A DNA stretch of 36,648 nucleotides. It comes from Patescibacteria group bacterium (GTDB lineage: Bacteria; Patescibacteriota; Patescibacteriia; UBA1558). How positions within the stretch are numbered: position 1 is the first letter of the stretch; each line of letters begins with the position of its first letter. The notes under the pieces were generated by a model, which did not search any database, had not been told where the DNA came from, and was given only the letters and a program-made list of their open reading frames with translations. A program made the position numbers and the translations under genes. Location of the stretch: the NCBI GenBank assembly GCA_016784445.1, contig JADHUR010000005.1, positions 1 to 36,648 of the forward strand, read 5' to 3'. Below are positions 19,343 to 28,916 of the stretch, in pieces.

Positions 19343-19654
19343 TTACTTTATTTCCTCACCTGTCTTACGTGAGATACGTATTTTCTTCTTATCTGCCAAT
19401 ATTTTAATACCCATTCTAGTTCTCTTGCTTGTTCTTGGGTCTACAGCCATAACATTTGATGCATTCATTGATCCAGCAAATTCAATTCTTTGTCCTTTTT
19501 CACCTTCACGTCTAGCTTTTGCATGCTTAATACGTAAATTTAAACCTTCAACAATAATTCTATTCTTAATTGCATCAACTTTAACAACCTTACCGCGTTT
19601 ACCACGATCTTTTCCCGCAATCACTTCTACATTGTCGCCTTTTTTGAATTTCAT
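19343..19654 (-). CDS. rplX: 50S ribosomal protein L24
   Basis: FKKGDNVEVIAGKDRGKRGKVVKV. Confidence 0.96.
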   Translation of the reverse strand: MKFKKGDNVEVIAGKDRGKRGKVVKVDAIKNRIIVEGLNLRIKHAKARREGEKGQRIEFAGSMNASNVMAVDPRTSKRTRMGIKILADKKKIRISRKTGEEIK

Positions 19655-19658
19655 ATAT

Positions 19659-20030
19659 TTATAATACCTCTGGTGCTAATGACACAATTTTATTAAATCC
19701 TTTATTCTTTAATTCTCTTCCAATTGGTCCAAATACTCTACTTCCCTTAGGTTCTTTATTCTTTGGATCAATTATAACGGCTGCATTCTCATCAAAACGA
19801 ATATATGTACCGTCTTTTCTACCATGTTCTTTTCTTTGTCTTACAATAACAGCAACCACAATATCTCCTTTTTTTACCATTGAATGAGGTTGAGCAATCT
19901 TTACTGAAGCAGTCACTAAATCTCCTAAGCGAGCATAACGCCTTTTAAAACCATCATGAACTCTGATGACTTTAATCATCTTTGCTCCTGTATTATCTGC
20001 TATTTTTAATCTTGATTCTGACTGTATCAT
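19659..20030 (-). CDS. rplN: 50S ribosomal protein L14
   Basis: [17 protein letters not shown]...[28 protein letters not shown]. Confidence 0.97.
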   Translation of the reverse strand: MIQSESRLKIADNTGAKMIKVIRVHDGFKRRYARLGDLVTASVKIAQPHSMVKKGDIVVAVIVRQRKEHGRKDGTYIRFDENAAVIIDPKNKEPKGSRVFGPIGRELKNKGFNKIVSLAPEVL

Positions 20031-20031
20031 A

Positions 20032-20283
20032 TTACTTTACTTTTGATAAAATTCTCCATCTCTTTGTCTTAGACATTGGTCTACACTCTTCAAAAATAAC
20101 TGTTTCACCAAGTTTAAACTTATTATCTTGATTATGACAATTAAAACGTCTTGTAGACTTATATGCCTTCTTATACTTTGAATGGACTTTCTTTGAAACA
20201 ATACTAACAACAGCAGTGTCTTTCATCTTATTAGAAACAATTGTTCCTTGAAGTCTTCTAGTAATTTTCTTTATTTCTGCCAT
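20032..20283 (-). CDS. rpsQ: 30S ribosomal protein S17
   Basis: [18 protein letters not shown]...[20 protein letters not shown]. Confidence 0.95.
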   Translation of the reverse strand: MAEIKKITRRLQGTIVSNKMKDTAVVSIVSKKVHSKYKKAYKSTRRFNCHNQDNKFKLGETVIFEECRPMSKTKRWRILSKVK

Positions 20284-20284
20284 A

Positions 20285-20479
20285 TTAGTTCTTGGTTAAT
20301 TTCTCTTTTAAAACTGTTAAAACTTGAGCGATCTCTTTTCTAGCTTTTCTGATATCTCTAATATTCTTTAACTGTTTATTGCTAACTGAAAATCTCATGT
20401 CTCTAACCTGCTCACGCTTTGTAGCTAACATCTTATGTAAATCCTTTATTTCGTTTTTTCTAAAATCTTTTATAGCCAT
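20285..20479 (-). CDS. rpmC: 50S ribosomal protein L29
   Basis: length, operon position, LRDIRKARKEIAQVLTVLKE-type C-terminus. Confidence 0.9.
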   Translation of the reverse strand: MAIKDFRKNEIKDLHKMLATKREQVRDMRFSVSNKQLKNIRDIRKARKEIAQVLTVLKEKLTKN

Positions 20480-20481
20480 AT

Positions 20482-20889
20482 TTATACTTTAACAAACTTT
20501 GTCTTAATTGGTAACTTATATGCTGCAAGCTTCATAGCTTTTGCTGCATCTTCTTCTGCAACTCCACCGATTTCAAATATAATAGTTCCTGGTTTAACAA
20601 TTGCAACATAATGATCAACTGGACCTTTACCACTTCCCATAGGCATTTCACTACCTTTTTTTGTAATTGGCTTATCTGGAAATATTCTTATCCAAACTTT
20701 ACCATCACGTTGAAGTGATCTACTAATAACACGTCTAGCTGCTTCAATTTGTCTAGCTGATACCCAAGATTTTCCCAATGATTTCATACCGAAATCTCCG
20801 AAAGCTACAGTATTAATACGAGTAGCACGGCCTTTGATTTGGTCGGTACGATGCCATTTTCTATGTTTTACTTTCTTAGGCGCTAACAT
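20482..20889 (-). CDS. rplP: 50S ribosomal protein L16
   Basis: MLAPKKVKHRKWHR...VWIRIFPDKPITKKGSEMPMGSGKGPVDHYVAIVKPG. Confidence 0.97.
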   Translation of the reverse strand: MLAPKKVKHRKWHRTDQIKGRATRINTVAFGDFGMKSLGKSWVSARQIEAARRVISRSLQRDGKVWIRIFPDKPITKKGSEMPMGSGKGPVDHYVAIVKPGTIIFEIGGVAEEDAAKAMKLAAYKLPIKTKFVKV

Positions 20890-21545
20890 TATTTTTTATC
20901 TTTATCTTTATTAAAAACTTCTCCCTTATTTATCCATACTTTAACACCAATTTTACCATATGTAGTACTAGCATGACCACGACAATAATCTATATCTGCA
21001 CGCAAAGTATGTAAAGGAATCTTACCTTCTGACAAAACCTCTGAACGAGCAATTTCTGCTCCATTAAGTCTTCCTGATACCAAGATCTTAACACCTTGCG
21101 CATTAGCTCTCATTACTCTTCCAATAGACTGTTTCATAACTCTTCTAAAAGGCATTCTCTTCTCAATATCTGCAATAACACCCTGCATAACAACTGCTGA
21201 AGAAAGATTTGAATCCTCAACTTCCTTAACATTAATCTTTATAGTACCCTTATTCTTAAATATATCTTTACGAATTATTTTCTTTAAATCTTCAATGCCT
21301 GCTCCACCTCTACCGATAATAATACCAGGCTTTCCAGCAATAATATCTATAGTAATATCTTTATCATCACGAGAAATTTCAATCCTATCAATACCAGCAT
21401 CTCTCATCTTTGTAGTAATAATCTTTCTAAGCTTAATATCTTGTTCTAAGAAAGATGCAAAATCTGAACGCTTAGCAAACCATTTTGATGGCCACGTTTG
21501 TGTAACTCCTAATCTAAAACCTTTTGGATTAACTTTTTGTCCCAT
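20889..21545 (-). CDS. rpsC: 30S ribosomal protein S3
   Basis: MGQKVNPKGFRLGVTQTWPSKWFA, GKPGIIIGRGGAGIE. Confidence 0.97.
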   Translation of the reverse strand: MGQKVNPKGFRLGVTQTWPSKWFAKRSDFASFLEQDIKLRKIITTKMRDAGIDRIEISRDDKDITIDIIAGKPGIIIGRGGAGIEDLKKIIRKDIFKNKGTIKINVKEVEDSNLSSAVVMQGVIADIEKRMPFRRVMKQSIGRVMRANAQGVKILVSGRLNGAEIARSEVLSEGKIPLHTLRADIDYCRGHASTTYGKIGVKVWINKGEVFNKDKDKK

Positions 21546-21546
21546 A

Positions 21547-22053
21547 TTATCGTTCTCCTGCTTTACGTTGGAAATTAAATGCTTTTTTACCAGACTTAGC
21601 TTTATCTGCTGACTTGATAGACTTAGCCATATCTTTTACTTTCTTTGTATCACCTTTAATATCTGATGCTTTAACTATATCTGATTTATCTGCAACTTTT
21701 GAAGCTTTAGCTTTTTTATCTACTTCACCTTCTAGTATAACTGTGATATGTGTCATAGGTTTTCTCATTACATCTGCTCTACCATGTGCACGAGGTAACA
21801 TTCTTTTTAGAACTGGACCACCATCTGCCATAGTTGCTTTTACAATCAAACTATCTTTTAATAATGAAAAGTTATTTGTAGCATTAGCAATAGCAGCTTC
21901 TAAAACTTTTTGAACATACTTAGCTGGTCTTTGTTGTGCCAATCTTAAGATGTTTACAGCTTCATCTGCTTTCTTACCACGTATATTTGCTAGAACCAAC
22001 CTTGTTTTAGTTGGAGATAGTCTCAAATGTTTTACTGATGCTTTAACTTCCAT
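21547..22053 (-). CDS. rplV: 50S ribosomal protein L22 with charged C-terminal extension
   Basis: VKHLRLSPTKTRLVLANIRGKKADEA...LPRAHGRADVMRKPMTHITVIL. Confidence 0.96.
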   Translation of the reverse strand: MEVKASVKHLRLSPTKTRLVLANIRGKKADEAVNILRLAQQRPAKYVQKVLEAAIANATNNFSLLKDSLIVKATMADGGPVLKRMLPRAHGRADVMRKPMTHITVILEGEVDKKAKASKVADKSDIVKASDIKGDTKKVKDMAKSIKSADKAKSGKKAFNFQRKAGER

Positions 22054-22068
22054 GATAATTTATATTAA

Positions 22069-22350
22069 TTAACCTTTAGATTGCTCTTTTGCCATCTTAC
22101 CACCATGTGATACGAATTTTTTTGTAGGAGCAAACTCACCTAATTTATGTCCAACCATATTCTCAACAACAAATACTGGTACATGTTGTCTGCCATTATG
22201 TACATTAATTGTATAGCCTAGCATTTCTGGAGTAATAGTACTATTTCTAGCCCAAGTCTTAATTTCATTCTTATCTCCAGGTTTAACCCTACTTAATTTC
22301 TTAAGTAATTTAGCATCTACATATAATCCTTTTTTCAGTGATCTTGACAT
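22069..22350 (-). CDS. rpsS: 30S ribosomal protein S19
   Basis: [15 protein letters not shown]...[43 protein letters not shown]. Confidence 0.97.
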   Translation of the reverse strand: MSRSLKKGLYVDAKLLKKLSRVKPGDKNEIKTWARNSTITPEMLGYTINVHNGRQHVPVFVVENMVGHKLGEFAPTKKFVSHGGKMAKEQSKG

Positions 22351-22363
22351 AAAATATTATTAA

Positions 22364-23209
22364 TTATTTTCTTCTCTTCTTCTTTCTTCTCTGAACGATT
22401 AGCTTATCTGATTTCTTATTAGCTCTTCTAGTTTTAACACCAAGAGCAGGTTTACCCCAAGGAGTCTTAGGATGTTTCAAACCGATAGAGTTTCTAGCTT
22501 CTCCACCACCATGAGGGTGATCGACTGGATTCATAGCCTTACCACGAACTGTAGGTTTAATACCTAAATGTCTCATTCTTCCTGCTTTACCCCAACGAAT
22601 ATTACGGTATTCAGGATTAGAGACTTGTCCAACTGTAGCTAGACATTCCTTAGAAACTTTTCTAATCTCTCCTGAAGGCATTTTCAATTGTGCATATTTC
22701 CCTTCAATAGACATTAGAATAGCTGAAGTACCAGCACCACGAACAATCTTACCGCCCTGACCTTCTTCTAATTCAATATTATAAACTGCAATACCAGTTG
22801 GAATTAATTCTAATGGAAAACGATTTCCAATTCCTCTTAAATATTTTACTTTGGAATTGATTATCTTATCTCCAACTTTCATTTTATCTGCGGCTAGAAT
22901 ATATTTTCTAGCACCGTCAGCATAGCATATTAAAGCAATATTGGCATTTCTATTTGGATCATACTCAATTGTTTCAACTTTTGCAGGTATATCAAATTTA
23001 GCTCTCTTAAAATCTACAATTCTAATAAATCTCTTTGCTCCACCACCAATATGTCTTACTGTAATCTTACCTTGATTATTTCTGCCACCTTTTCTTTTCT
23101 TAGTAACTCTTAAAGATTTAACAGGATTAGACTTTCTATTGGCATCACTAATAAGAACTGACGTATGTCTTCTTGATGGAGTGGTTGGTTTGTAAACTTT
23201 AATTGCCAT
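22364..23209 (-). CDS. rplB: 50S ribosomal protein L2
   Basis: [23 protein letters not shown]...[19 protein letters not shown]. Confidence 0.98.
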   Translation of the reverse strand: MAIKVYKPTTPSRRHTSVLISDANRKSNPVKSLRVTKKRKGGRNNQGKITVRHIGGGAKRFIRIVDFKRAKFDIPAKVETIEYDPNRNANIALICYADGARKYILAADKMKVGDKIINSKVKYLRGIGNRFPLELIPTGIAVYNIELEEGQGGKIVRGAGTSAILMSIEGKYAQLKMPSGEIRKVSKECLATVGQVSNPEYRNIRWGKAGRMRHLGIKPTVRGKAMNPVDHPHGGGEARNSIGLKHPKTPWGKPALGVKTRRANKKSDKLIVQRRKKKRRK

Positions 23210-23230
23210 TTATCTAAATAATTCTATTTA

Positions 23231-23680
23231 TTAAACACCTTCGTATACACTGATAGTCTGTCCCTGTTTAAGTGTAACAATTGCTTTCTTTGTTCTCTTT
23301 GTTCTACCGTGAATTCTTCCATATGTTACTCTCTTTCCACGATTTACAATTACATTAACTTTTTCTACATCAACATTATATAATTTACTAATAGCCTTTG
23401 CTACTTCAATCTTATTTGCATTAAGTGCTACTTCAAAAATATATTTATTTTCAGCTGCTAAGTATGTAGCCTTTTCAGTAATTATTGGTCTTCTAATCCA
23501 TTTATATGCCAAAGCAGAACCCTTACCCGCCTTATCTGCAGTTTTCTTCTTACCAGGCTTTGCTTTCCTGTCTTCCTTTTCTTCAAGTTGTGCCAAAGTT
23601 AAGTCTTCCTTATTATCAATAGGCTTCTTCTCTTCTTTAACAGGTTTAGCATCTGTATTTTTTTTACTAAATATACTCAT
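23231..23680 (-). CDS. rplW: 50S ribosomal protein L23 with long N-terminal extension
   Basis: IRRPIITEKATYLAAENKYIFEVALNANKIEVAKAISKLYNVDVEKVNVIV. Confidence 0.95.
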   Translation of the reverse strand: MSIFSKKNTDAKPVKEEKKPIDNKEDLTLAQLEEKEDRKAKPGKKKTADKAGKGSALAYKWIRRPIITEKATYLAAENKYIFEVALNANKIEVAKAISKLYNVDVEKVNVIVNRGKRVTYGRIHGRTKRTKKAIVTLKQGQTISVYEGV

Positions 23681-23681
23681 A

Positions 23682-24311
23682 TTATCTATACAACTTAATA
23701 GCTTTCATTATTGCTTTTTCTGTAATCACTAGATTTGGATACTTTAATAGATCTAATACATTTAAACTATTAAATGGCAATGTCTGTATATTGGATAAAT
23801 TCTGAGAAGCTTTTACAACTTCTTCATTTTTCTTAGCCATAACAAGTACTGCCTTCTTATCTTTACCTAATAATTTTACAAAAAATTCATTCAATACTTT
23901 TGTCTTACCATCTTTAGCTTCTAACTTTTCTACAATATAAATACTGTCATTAGCTAACTTATTTGTTAAAACCATTCTCAATGCAGCTTTTCTAACTTTA
24001 TCATTAATCTGAGATGAGAAATTACGATCTTTTGTAGGACCAAAAGTTACTCCACCACCACGCCACAAAGGTGAACGTATTGAACCGTGTCTAGCACGAC
24101 CTGTTCCCTTTTGTCTCCAAGGCTTACGACCACCACCACGAACATCACTTCTACCCTTTGTATGGGCTAAATTAATTCTTTGATTTGCTCTGGCAATAGT
24201 AACTACTTCATGAAGTAGTGTTGGTTTAACTTCTACAGCAAAAATATCCTCTGGTAATTCTAGAGTTTTTACTTCCTTTGCTTCTAAATTGTAAACTTTT
24301 GCTGTTAACAT
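23682..24311 (-). CDS. rplD: 50S ribosomal protein L4
   Basis: HTKGRSDVRGGGRKPWRQKGTGRARHGSIRSPLWRGGGVTFGP. Confidence 0.97.
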   Translation of the reverse strand: MLTAKVYNLEAKEVKTLELPEDIFAVEVKPTLLHEVVTIARANQRINLAHTKGRSDVRGGGRKPWRQKGTGRARHGSIRSPLWRGGGVTFGPTKDRNFSSQINDKVRKAALRMVLTNKLANDSIYIVEKLEAKDGKTKVLNEFFVKLLGKDKKAVLVMAKKNEEVVKASQNLSNIQTLPFNSLNVLDLLKYPNLVITEKAIMKAIKLYR

Positions 24312-24312
24312 A

Positions 24313-25077
24313 TTATTTATCTTCTTTCTTTACTTCTTCTGCTTTAGTTTCTTCTTTAACTTCTTCTTTTGGTACCTCTTCTTTAACTTCCTCTTTCTTT
24401 TCTTCTACCTTTTCTTCAGGAGTTTCTTCTTTTGGTGCTTCTTCTTTCTTTACTTCTTTTTTAGGTAATTCAAACTTTGTTTCAGTCATAATATAAAGTA
24501 TTCCATTTCTAGCACCAGGTACTGAACCTTTAACATAAATACAATTATCTTCTAAATCTACCTTAATTACTTCTAGCCATTTTGAAGTTATTTGTGCATT
24601 TCCCATATGACCACCCATTCTCATACCCTTAAATACACGAGCGGGTCCAGTAGCACCAATAGAACCAGGCATTCTTAATTGATCTTTATGACCATGAGAA
24701 GCTGGTGAACCATGAAAGCCCCATCTCTTAACAACACCTTGAAAACCTTTACCTTTAGATGTGCCAATAACTCTTACTTTTTCACCTTCATTAAATATAT
24801 CTACACCCCAAGTATCCCCTACCTTTACAGCTTCCTGTTCAATCTTAAATTCTTTAGCATATCTATATTTAACACCTTTAAAATGTCCTAGTAATGGTTT
24901 TGTAGTAGCTTTCTTACTTCCACTAGCTACTTGTACTGCTGCATAGCCATCTTTCTCATTTGTCTTTATCTGAGTAACGGTAACAGGCTCTGCTTTAATT
25001 TTTGTAACAGGTAAAACAACACCCTCTGGTGTGAAAATCTGTGTCATCTCTACTTTTTTACCTATTATTGCTTTCAT
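24313..25077 (-). CDS. rplC: 50S ribosomal protein L3 with Glu/Lys-rich C-terminal tail
   Basis: IGKKVEMTQIF...GTSKGKGFQGVVKRWGFHGSPASHGHKDQLRMPGSIGA. Confidence 0.97.
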   Translation of the reverse strand: MKAIIGKKVEMTQIFTPEGVVLPVTKIKAEPVTVTQIKTNEKDGYAAVQVASGSKKATTKPLLGHFKGVKYRYAKEFKIEQEAVKVGDTWGVDIFNEGEKVRVIGTSKGKGFQGVVKRWGFHGSPASHGHKDQLRMPGSIGATGPARVFKGMRMGGHMGNAQITSKWLEVIKVDLEDNCIYVKGSVPGARNGILYIMTETKFELPKKEVKKEEAPKEETPEEKVEEKKEEVKEEVPKEEVKEETKAEEVKKEDK

Positions 25078-25295
25078 AATTTTTTTAATCTAGTTTCTAG
25101 TTAACAAAAACCGTGATTAATTTTTACCAGCCTACACATTATAGACTTACAAAAACCAATCGCGGTTGCTCCTTTAGGACATATGTCCTAAAATTATATT
25201 CGTCTTGAGCAATGTATATTCAATTCTTAAACCCTCTGATTAAACAAGTCCCTTCTATTACTTCCATACAATGATGGGTTAATAGAACTGACAGC
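25078..25295 (-). promoter_or_regulatory. probable promoter plus structured 5' leader of the rplC operon
   Basis: minus strand TATAAT, then 20-nt palindrome TTTAGGACATATGTCCTAAA (25173-25192), then helix AACCGCGATT/AATCACGGTT (25158-25167 / 25109-25118) enclosing AGTCTA/TAGGCT hairpin (25129-25147). Confidence 0.65.
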
Positions 25296-25640
25296 TTAAA
25301 TCATTTTTATTTCAATGTCTACCCCTGAAGGTAAATTTAAATTCATTAATGCATCTACAGTCTTAGCAGTTGGCTCAATAATATCTATTAATCTTTTATG
25401 AGTTCTCATCTCATATTGATCCTTTGAGCCTTTATGAACAAATGTAGATTTTAATACAGTATACTTTTTCTTTGCAGTAGGCAATGGAATTGGTCCACAA
25501 ACCTTAGCACCAGTACGCGTTGCAGTATCTATAATAGTCTTTGTAGATTGATCAATAATCTTATGATCATAAGCTTTGATCTTAATTCTTACTTTAGACT
25601 TTATATCTGGATTATTTGTTTTGTCTGCTTCTTTTATCAT
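25296..25640 (-). CDS. rpsJ: 30S ribosomal protein S10
   Basis: [40 protein letters not shown]. Confidence 0.97.
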   Translation of the reverse strand: MIKEADKTNNPDIKSKVRIKIKAYDHKIIDQSTKTIIDTATRTGAKVCGPIPLPTAKKKYTVLKSTFVHKGSKDQYEMRTHKRLIDIIEPTAKTVDALMNLNLPSGVDIEIKMI

Positions 25641-25659
25641 GTATTTTTTAAGCTATTGT

Positions 25660-25686
25660 AGCGCCGAGAAAACTCGGCGCTACATA
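25660..25686 (-). terminator. hairpin between tuf and rpsJ
   Basis: GTAGCGCCGAG aaaa CTCGGCGCTAC perfect inverted repeat; no long U tract on minus strand, so possibly a processing or attenuator hairpin. Confidence 0.5.
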
Positions 25687-25697
25687 TATATAACTAT

Positions 25698-26888
25698 TTA
25701 TTTAATAATCTTGGTTACAATACCAGCTCCAACTGTATGACCACCTTCACGAATAGCAAACTTTTGCTTCTCAGCCATAGCTACTGGAGTAATTAACTTA
25801 ATCTTAACATTTACTGTATCCCCAGGCATAACCATTTCAGTGCCAGCAGGAAGTTCATAAACATCACCAGTTACATCTGTTGTTCTGATATAGAATTGTG
25901 GTTTATATCCTTTAAAGAAAGGAGTATGTCTTCCACCTTCTTCTTTAGATAGAATATAGATTTCAGCATCAAATTCTGTATGAGGAGTAATAGTTCCTGG
26001 TTTAGCAAGTACTTGACCTCTTTCAACGTCAGTTTTCTTCAAACCACGAATTAGAATACCAGCATTATCTCCAGCTTGACCTTCGTCTAAATTCTTATTA
26101 AACATCTCAATACCAGTAACTGTAGTCTTTTGAGTTTCTCTAATACCAACAATTTCAACTTCCCCACCAACTTTAACAACTCCACTTTCAATTCTACCAG
26201 TTACAACGGTACCACGACCTTCAATAGAAAAGATATCCTCAATAGGCATTAAGAAATCTTTATCTACATCACGCTTAGGTTCTGGAATATATTCATCTAA
26301 TGTTTCAATCAATTTAACAACTGCTTGTGCATCTTCACCCTTTGGATCTTCTAAAGCTTTAAGAGCTGAACCACGAATAATTGGAGTTGTATCTCCAGGG
26401 AATTCATATTTGTTCAATAAATCCTTAATTTCTTCTTCAACAAGGTCAATAAGCTCTGGATCATCTACTTGATCAGTCTTGTTTAAAAATACAACAATAT
26501 AAGGTACACCAACCTGTCTAGCTAGCAATATATGCTCTCTAGTCTGAGGCATAGGACCATCAGCTGCAGAAACAACTAAAATAGCACCGTCCATTTGGGC
26601 TGCACCAGTAATCATATTCTTAATATAGTCAGCATGACCAGGACAGTCGATATGAGCATAGTGACGATTATCACTCTCATATTCAACATGAGCTGTTGCA
26701 ATTGTAATACCACGCTCTTTCTCTTCAGGAGCGGCATCAATCTGACTAACATCTTTTGTTTGTGCTGTTTTACCAGCTGCAGTTAAACTACTTAGAATAG
26801 CTGCTGTAAGTGTAGTTTTACCATGATCAACGTGACCAATAGTACCTACATTTACGTGTGGCTTTGATCTATCAAAATTTTCAGCCAT
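25698..26888 (-). CDS. tuf: elongation factor Tu (start corrected to [13 protein letters not shown]; the ORF-track start at 26927 is too long)
   Basis: [55 protein letters not shown]. Confidence 0.98.
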   Translation of the reverse strand: MAENFDRSKPHVNVGTIGHVDHGKTTLTAAILSSLTAAGKTAQTKDVSQIDAAPEEKERGITIATAHVEYESDNRHYAHIDCPGHADYIKNMITGAAQMDGAILVVSAADGPMPQTREHILLARQVGVPYIVVFLNKTDQVDDPELIDLVEEEIKDLLNKYEFPGDTTPIIRGSALKALEDPKGEDAQAVVKLIETLDEYIPEPKRDVDKDFLMPIEDIFSIEGRGTVVTGRIESGVVKVGGEVEIVGIRETQKTTVTGIEMFNKNLDEGQAGDNAGILIRGLKKTDVERGQVLAKPGTITPHTEFDAEIYILSKEEGGRHTPFFKGYKPQFYIRTTDVTGDVYELPAGTEMVMPGDTVNVKIKLITPVAMAEKQKFAIREGGHTVGAGIVTKIIK

Positions 26889-26986
26889 ATTATTTATTCT
26901 CCATCGCGCAGATATTACCCAACCCACGCTTACTTAGTAATTAAATTAAAATTTTTTATAAAAAAAAATTGCTTTATTGCGTAAGG

Positions 26987-27015
26987 ATTATAACACCACT
27001 TATTTATTTTGGCAA
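26987..27015 (-). promoter_or_regulatory. sigma70-type promoter for tuf
   Basis: minus strand TTGCCA - 17 nt - TATAAT. Confidence 0.75.
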
Positions 27016-27157
27016 GTCCTACTAATGATCATTCTTATAATCTTCACAATATATATATTATTAGGCTAATATTAGCCAAATAATCTACAATAATTATCTA
27101 TTTTTACTATATATATAGACTTCCACATATATATGTGTGGAAAACTATTATTTTTAA

Positions 27158-27535
27158 CTAGTCTTCTATCTCCTCAAAAAAGTATTCATCTTGTTCATCT
27201 GGCTTCTGAATTGTATCTATTGGAGGTGCAAATGATTGCTCTGCCCTCTCTGAAATAACATCCTTTAGTGGTACGGGTCCTGAATCCTCGTGTTTTTCTA
27301 CTTCTGGAATAGATATTGGCACATCTGAACCAATTATATCGTTTATAGCCTGCTTTTCATCCATTATCTCATCTTTTAGCTGCTCTTTAGCAATAAACTG
27401 TGTTTTAGCTTGATTCTCCTTAATTAACTCCTCATAGGAATCTAAATCCATTACTACTAGTAAGTCTGTATCTGTAGCAACAATTATTTTATCCTTTGTC
27501 TTTTTTATTAAATTTCCAATTCTATTCAAATCCAT
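27158..27535 (-). CDS. hypothetical protein, 125 aa, Phd-like N-terminal segment and acidic tail
   Basis: ORF abutting the upstream gene; DKIIVATDTDLLVVMDLDSYEELIKE. Confidence 0.6.
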   Translation of the reverse strand: MDLNRIGNLIKKTKDKIIVATDTDLLVVMDLDSYEELIKENQAKTQFIAKEQLKDEIMDEKQAINDIIGSDVPISIPEVEKHEDSGPVPLKDVISERAEQSFAPPIDTIQKPDEQDEYFFEEIED

Positions 27536-27536
27536 T

Positions 27537-28796
27537 TTATTTATAATAAATATTTATATACTCATAATTAATCATATCCATCAATTCAACCTCCCCCGCT
27601 TCATTAAAATCTATATATATTGGCGTCTTATCTCCCGAACCAATAATAACTCCATTATTTGTTACGTCATATAGTATATAAGATGGACTTTGCTTAGACC
27701 AAACATATATTGGGATAGCCTTACTAGCCTCTACACTATACATTATAAGCTTAGAACTAGTTGGTATATACAAATCATTATCTACCCAATAAAGATTATT
27801 TAGACTTGGTGTGCTCAATGCAGACAAGTCATCTGTATAAATAGATTTCAAACTATGTGATTGTATATCATATAAAACAACTTCATTATTATTACCGTGT
27901 AAATCTTCTCCATAAGTCATTGAAGGCAATACAAAGGCAATATATTTACCACTTGGAGATAGATATGGATAACCAGCCGTCTTTACCTTATCTTCTTTAT
28001 CTTCTTGAGAGAAATGCTTATCTAATGCTAACTGAAAACTCTCTTTATCTATTACACCCTCTGCAATACTGAGAAACTGTATTCTACCCAATACAGAAGC
28101 ACCAGCATCAGCATTAAACTGATAAAGTACTAAACTCTCCTGCAAAGCATCATAACCCAAGACTTTTAACCCAGAATATAATCCGCCATTAACATTAGCT
28201 ATTAATGTATGCATATCTTTAATTGTGTCATATTCCCATATCTCAATAGCCTCAGAACCGCCTTCTAAGAGCTCTAAACTTTCTTCGGAGTATAGATTAG
28301 TAGAATAAGCAATTCTTTCTCTATCTGCTGAATATACAGCTCCTGTGATGAACTTAGATCTATCACCTACCTTTATATTTGGCAATGTAAACACTTCTCT
28401 AATATCTCCTGTTTCTAAAGATAGTTCAAATAGATCTTGGCCACCAGTCTCTTTATCTTGCCAAAAATCTTTAATTAAAAATACATCATCCTGATGTATA
28501 TTTTGAGTCAATATTGTATATTTACCTTCCACTATCTCAGATAGAACTTGAATATCTTTATATAGCTCTTGCTTCACAACTTTATATCCACCAGCAGATA
28601 AATCTAAACCTGCAAAATTAACGATTCCAATACTTGGCTTTTCTTCTTCATCATCCATCTCTGTAGTCATAATATCTACAGTTTTCATCTGCTCTCCATC
28701 TCTGGAACTAATAGTAATAACTACTCCTATAAGGAGGATAATTATTATAACAACAACTACGCTAATTATCTGAGAAAAACCTTTATCATTAATCAT
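27537..28796 (-). CDS. membrane-anchored beta-propeller-like (TolB/WD40-like) protein
   Basis: N-terminal TM KGFSQIISVVVVIIIILLIGVVITI; repeated propeller-like motifs (YPYLSPSGKYIAFVLP...NEVVLYDIQSHSLKSIY). Confidence 0.6.
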   Translation of the reverse strand: MINDKGFSQIISVVVVIIIILLIGVVITISSRDGEQMKTVDIMTTEMDDEEEKPSIGIVNFAGLDLSAGGYKVVKQELYKDIQVLSEIVEGKYTILTQNIHQDDVFLIKDFWQDKETGGQDLFELSLETGDIREVFTLPNIKVGDRSKFITGAVYSADRERIAYSTNLYSEESLELLEGGSEAIEIWEYDTIKDMHTLIANVNGGLYSGLKVLGYDALQESLVLYQFNADAGASVLGRIQFLSIAEGVIDKESFQLALDKHFSQEDKEDKVKTAGYPYLSPSGKYIAFVLPSMTYGEDLHGNNNEVVLYDIQSHSLKSIYTDDLSALSTPSLNNLYWVDNDLYIPTSSKLIMYSVEASKAIPIYVWSKQSPSYILYDVTNNGVIIGSGDKTPIYIDFNEAGEVELMDMINYEYINIYYK

Positions 28797-28880
28797 ATAT
28801 GAATTAAGATTATTAATAATGTATATGCAATTCTATACTGTATATACTTATTTGTCAAAGTATTTAAAAGCCGCCAACTA

Positions 28881-28909
28881 TTGACAATATATAGGTAGAA
28901 TGATATGGT
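28881..28909 (+). promoter_or_regulatory. promoter of intergenic ncRNA candidate 1
   Basis: TTGACA (28881-28886) - 17 nt - TATGGT (28904-28909). Confidence 0.7.
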
Positions 28910-28916
28910 AATTTCA

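Noticed and set aside
24278-24496. plus-strand Ser/Phe-rich 72-aa ORF
   Set aside because: Antisense of the GAA/AAG-rich L3 tail; composition artefact.
26889-26927. N-terminal extension [13 protein letters not shown] of tuf in the ORF track
   Set aside because: EF-Tu homology begins at [13 protein letters not shown]; the extension is read-through of the leader.
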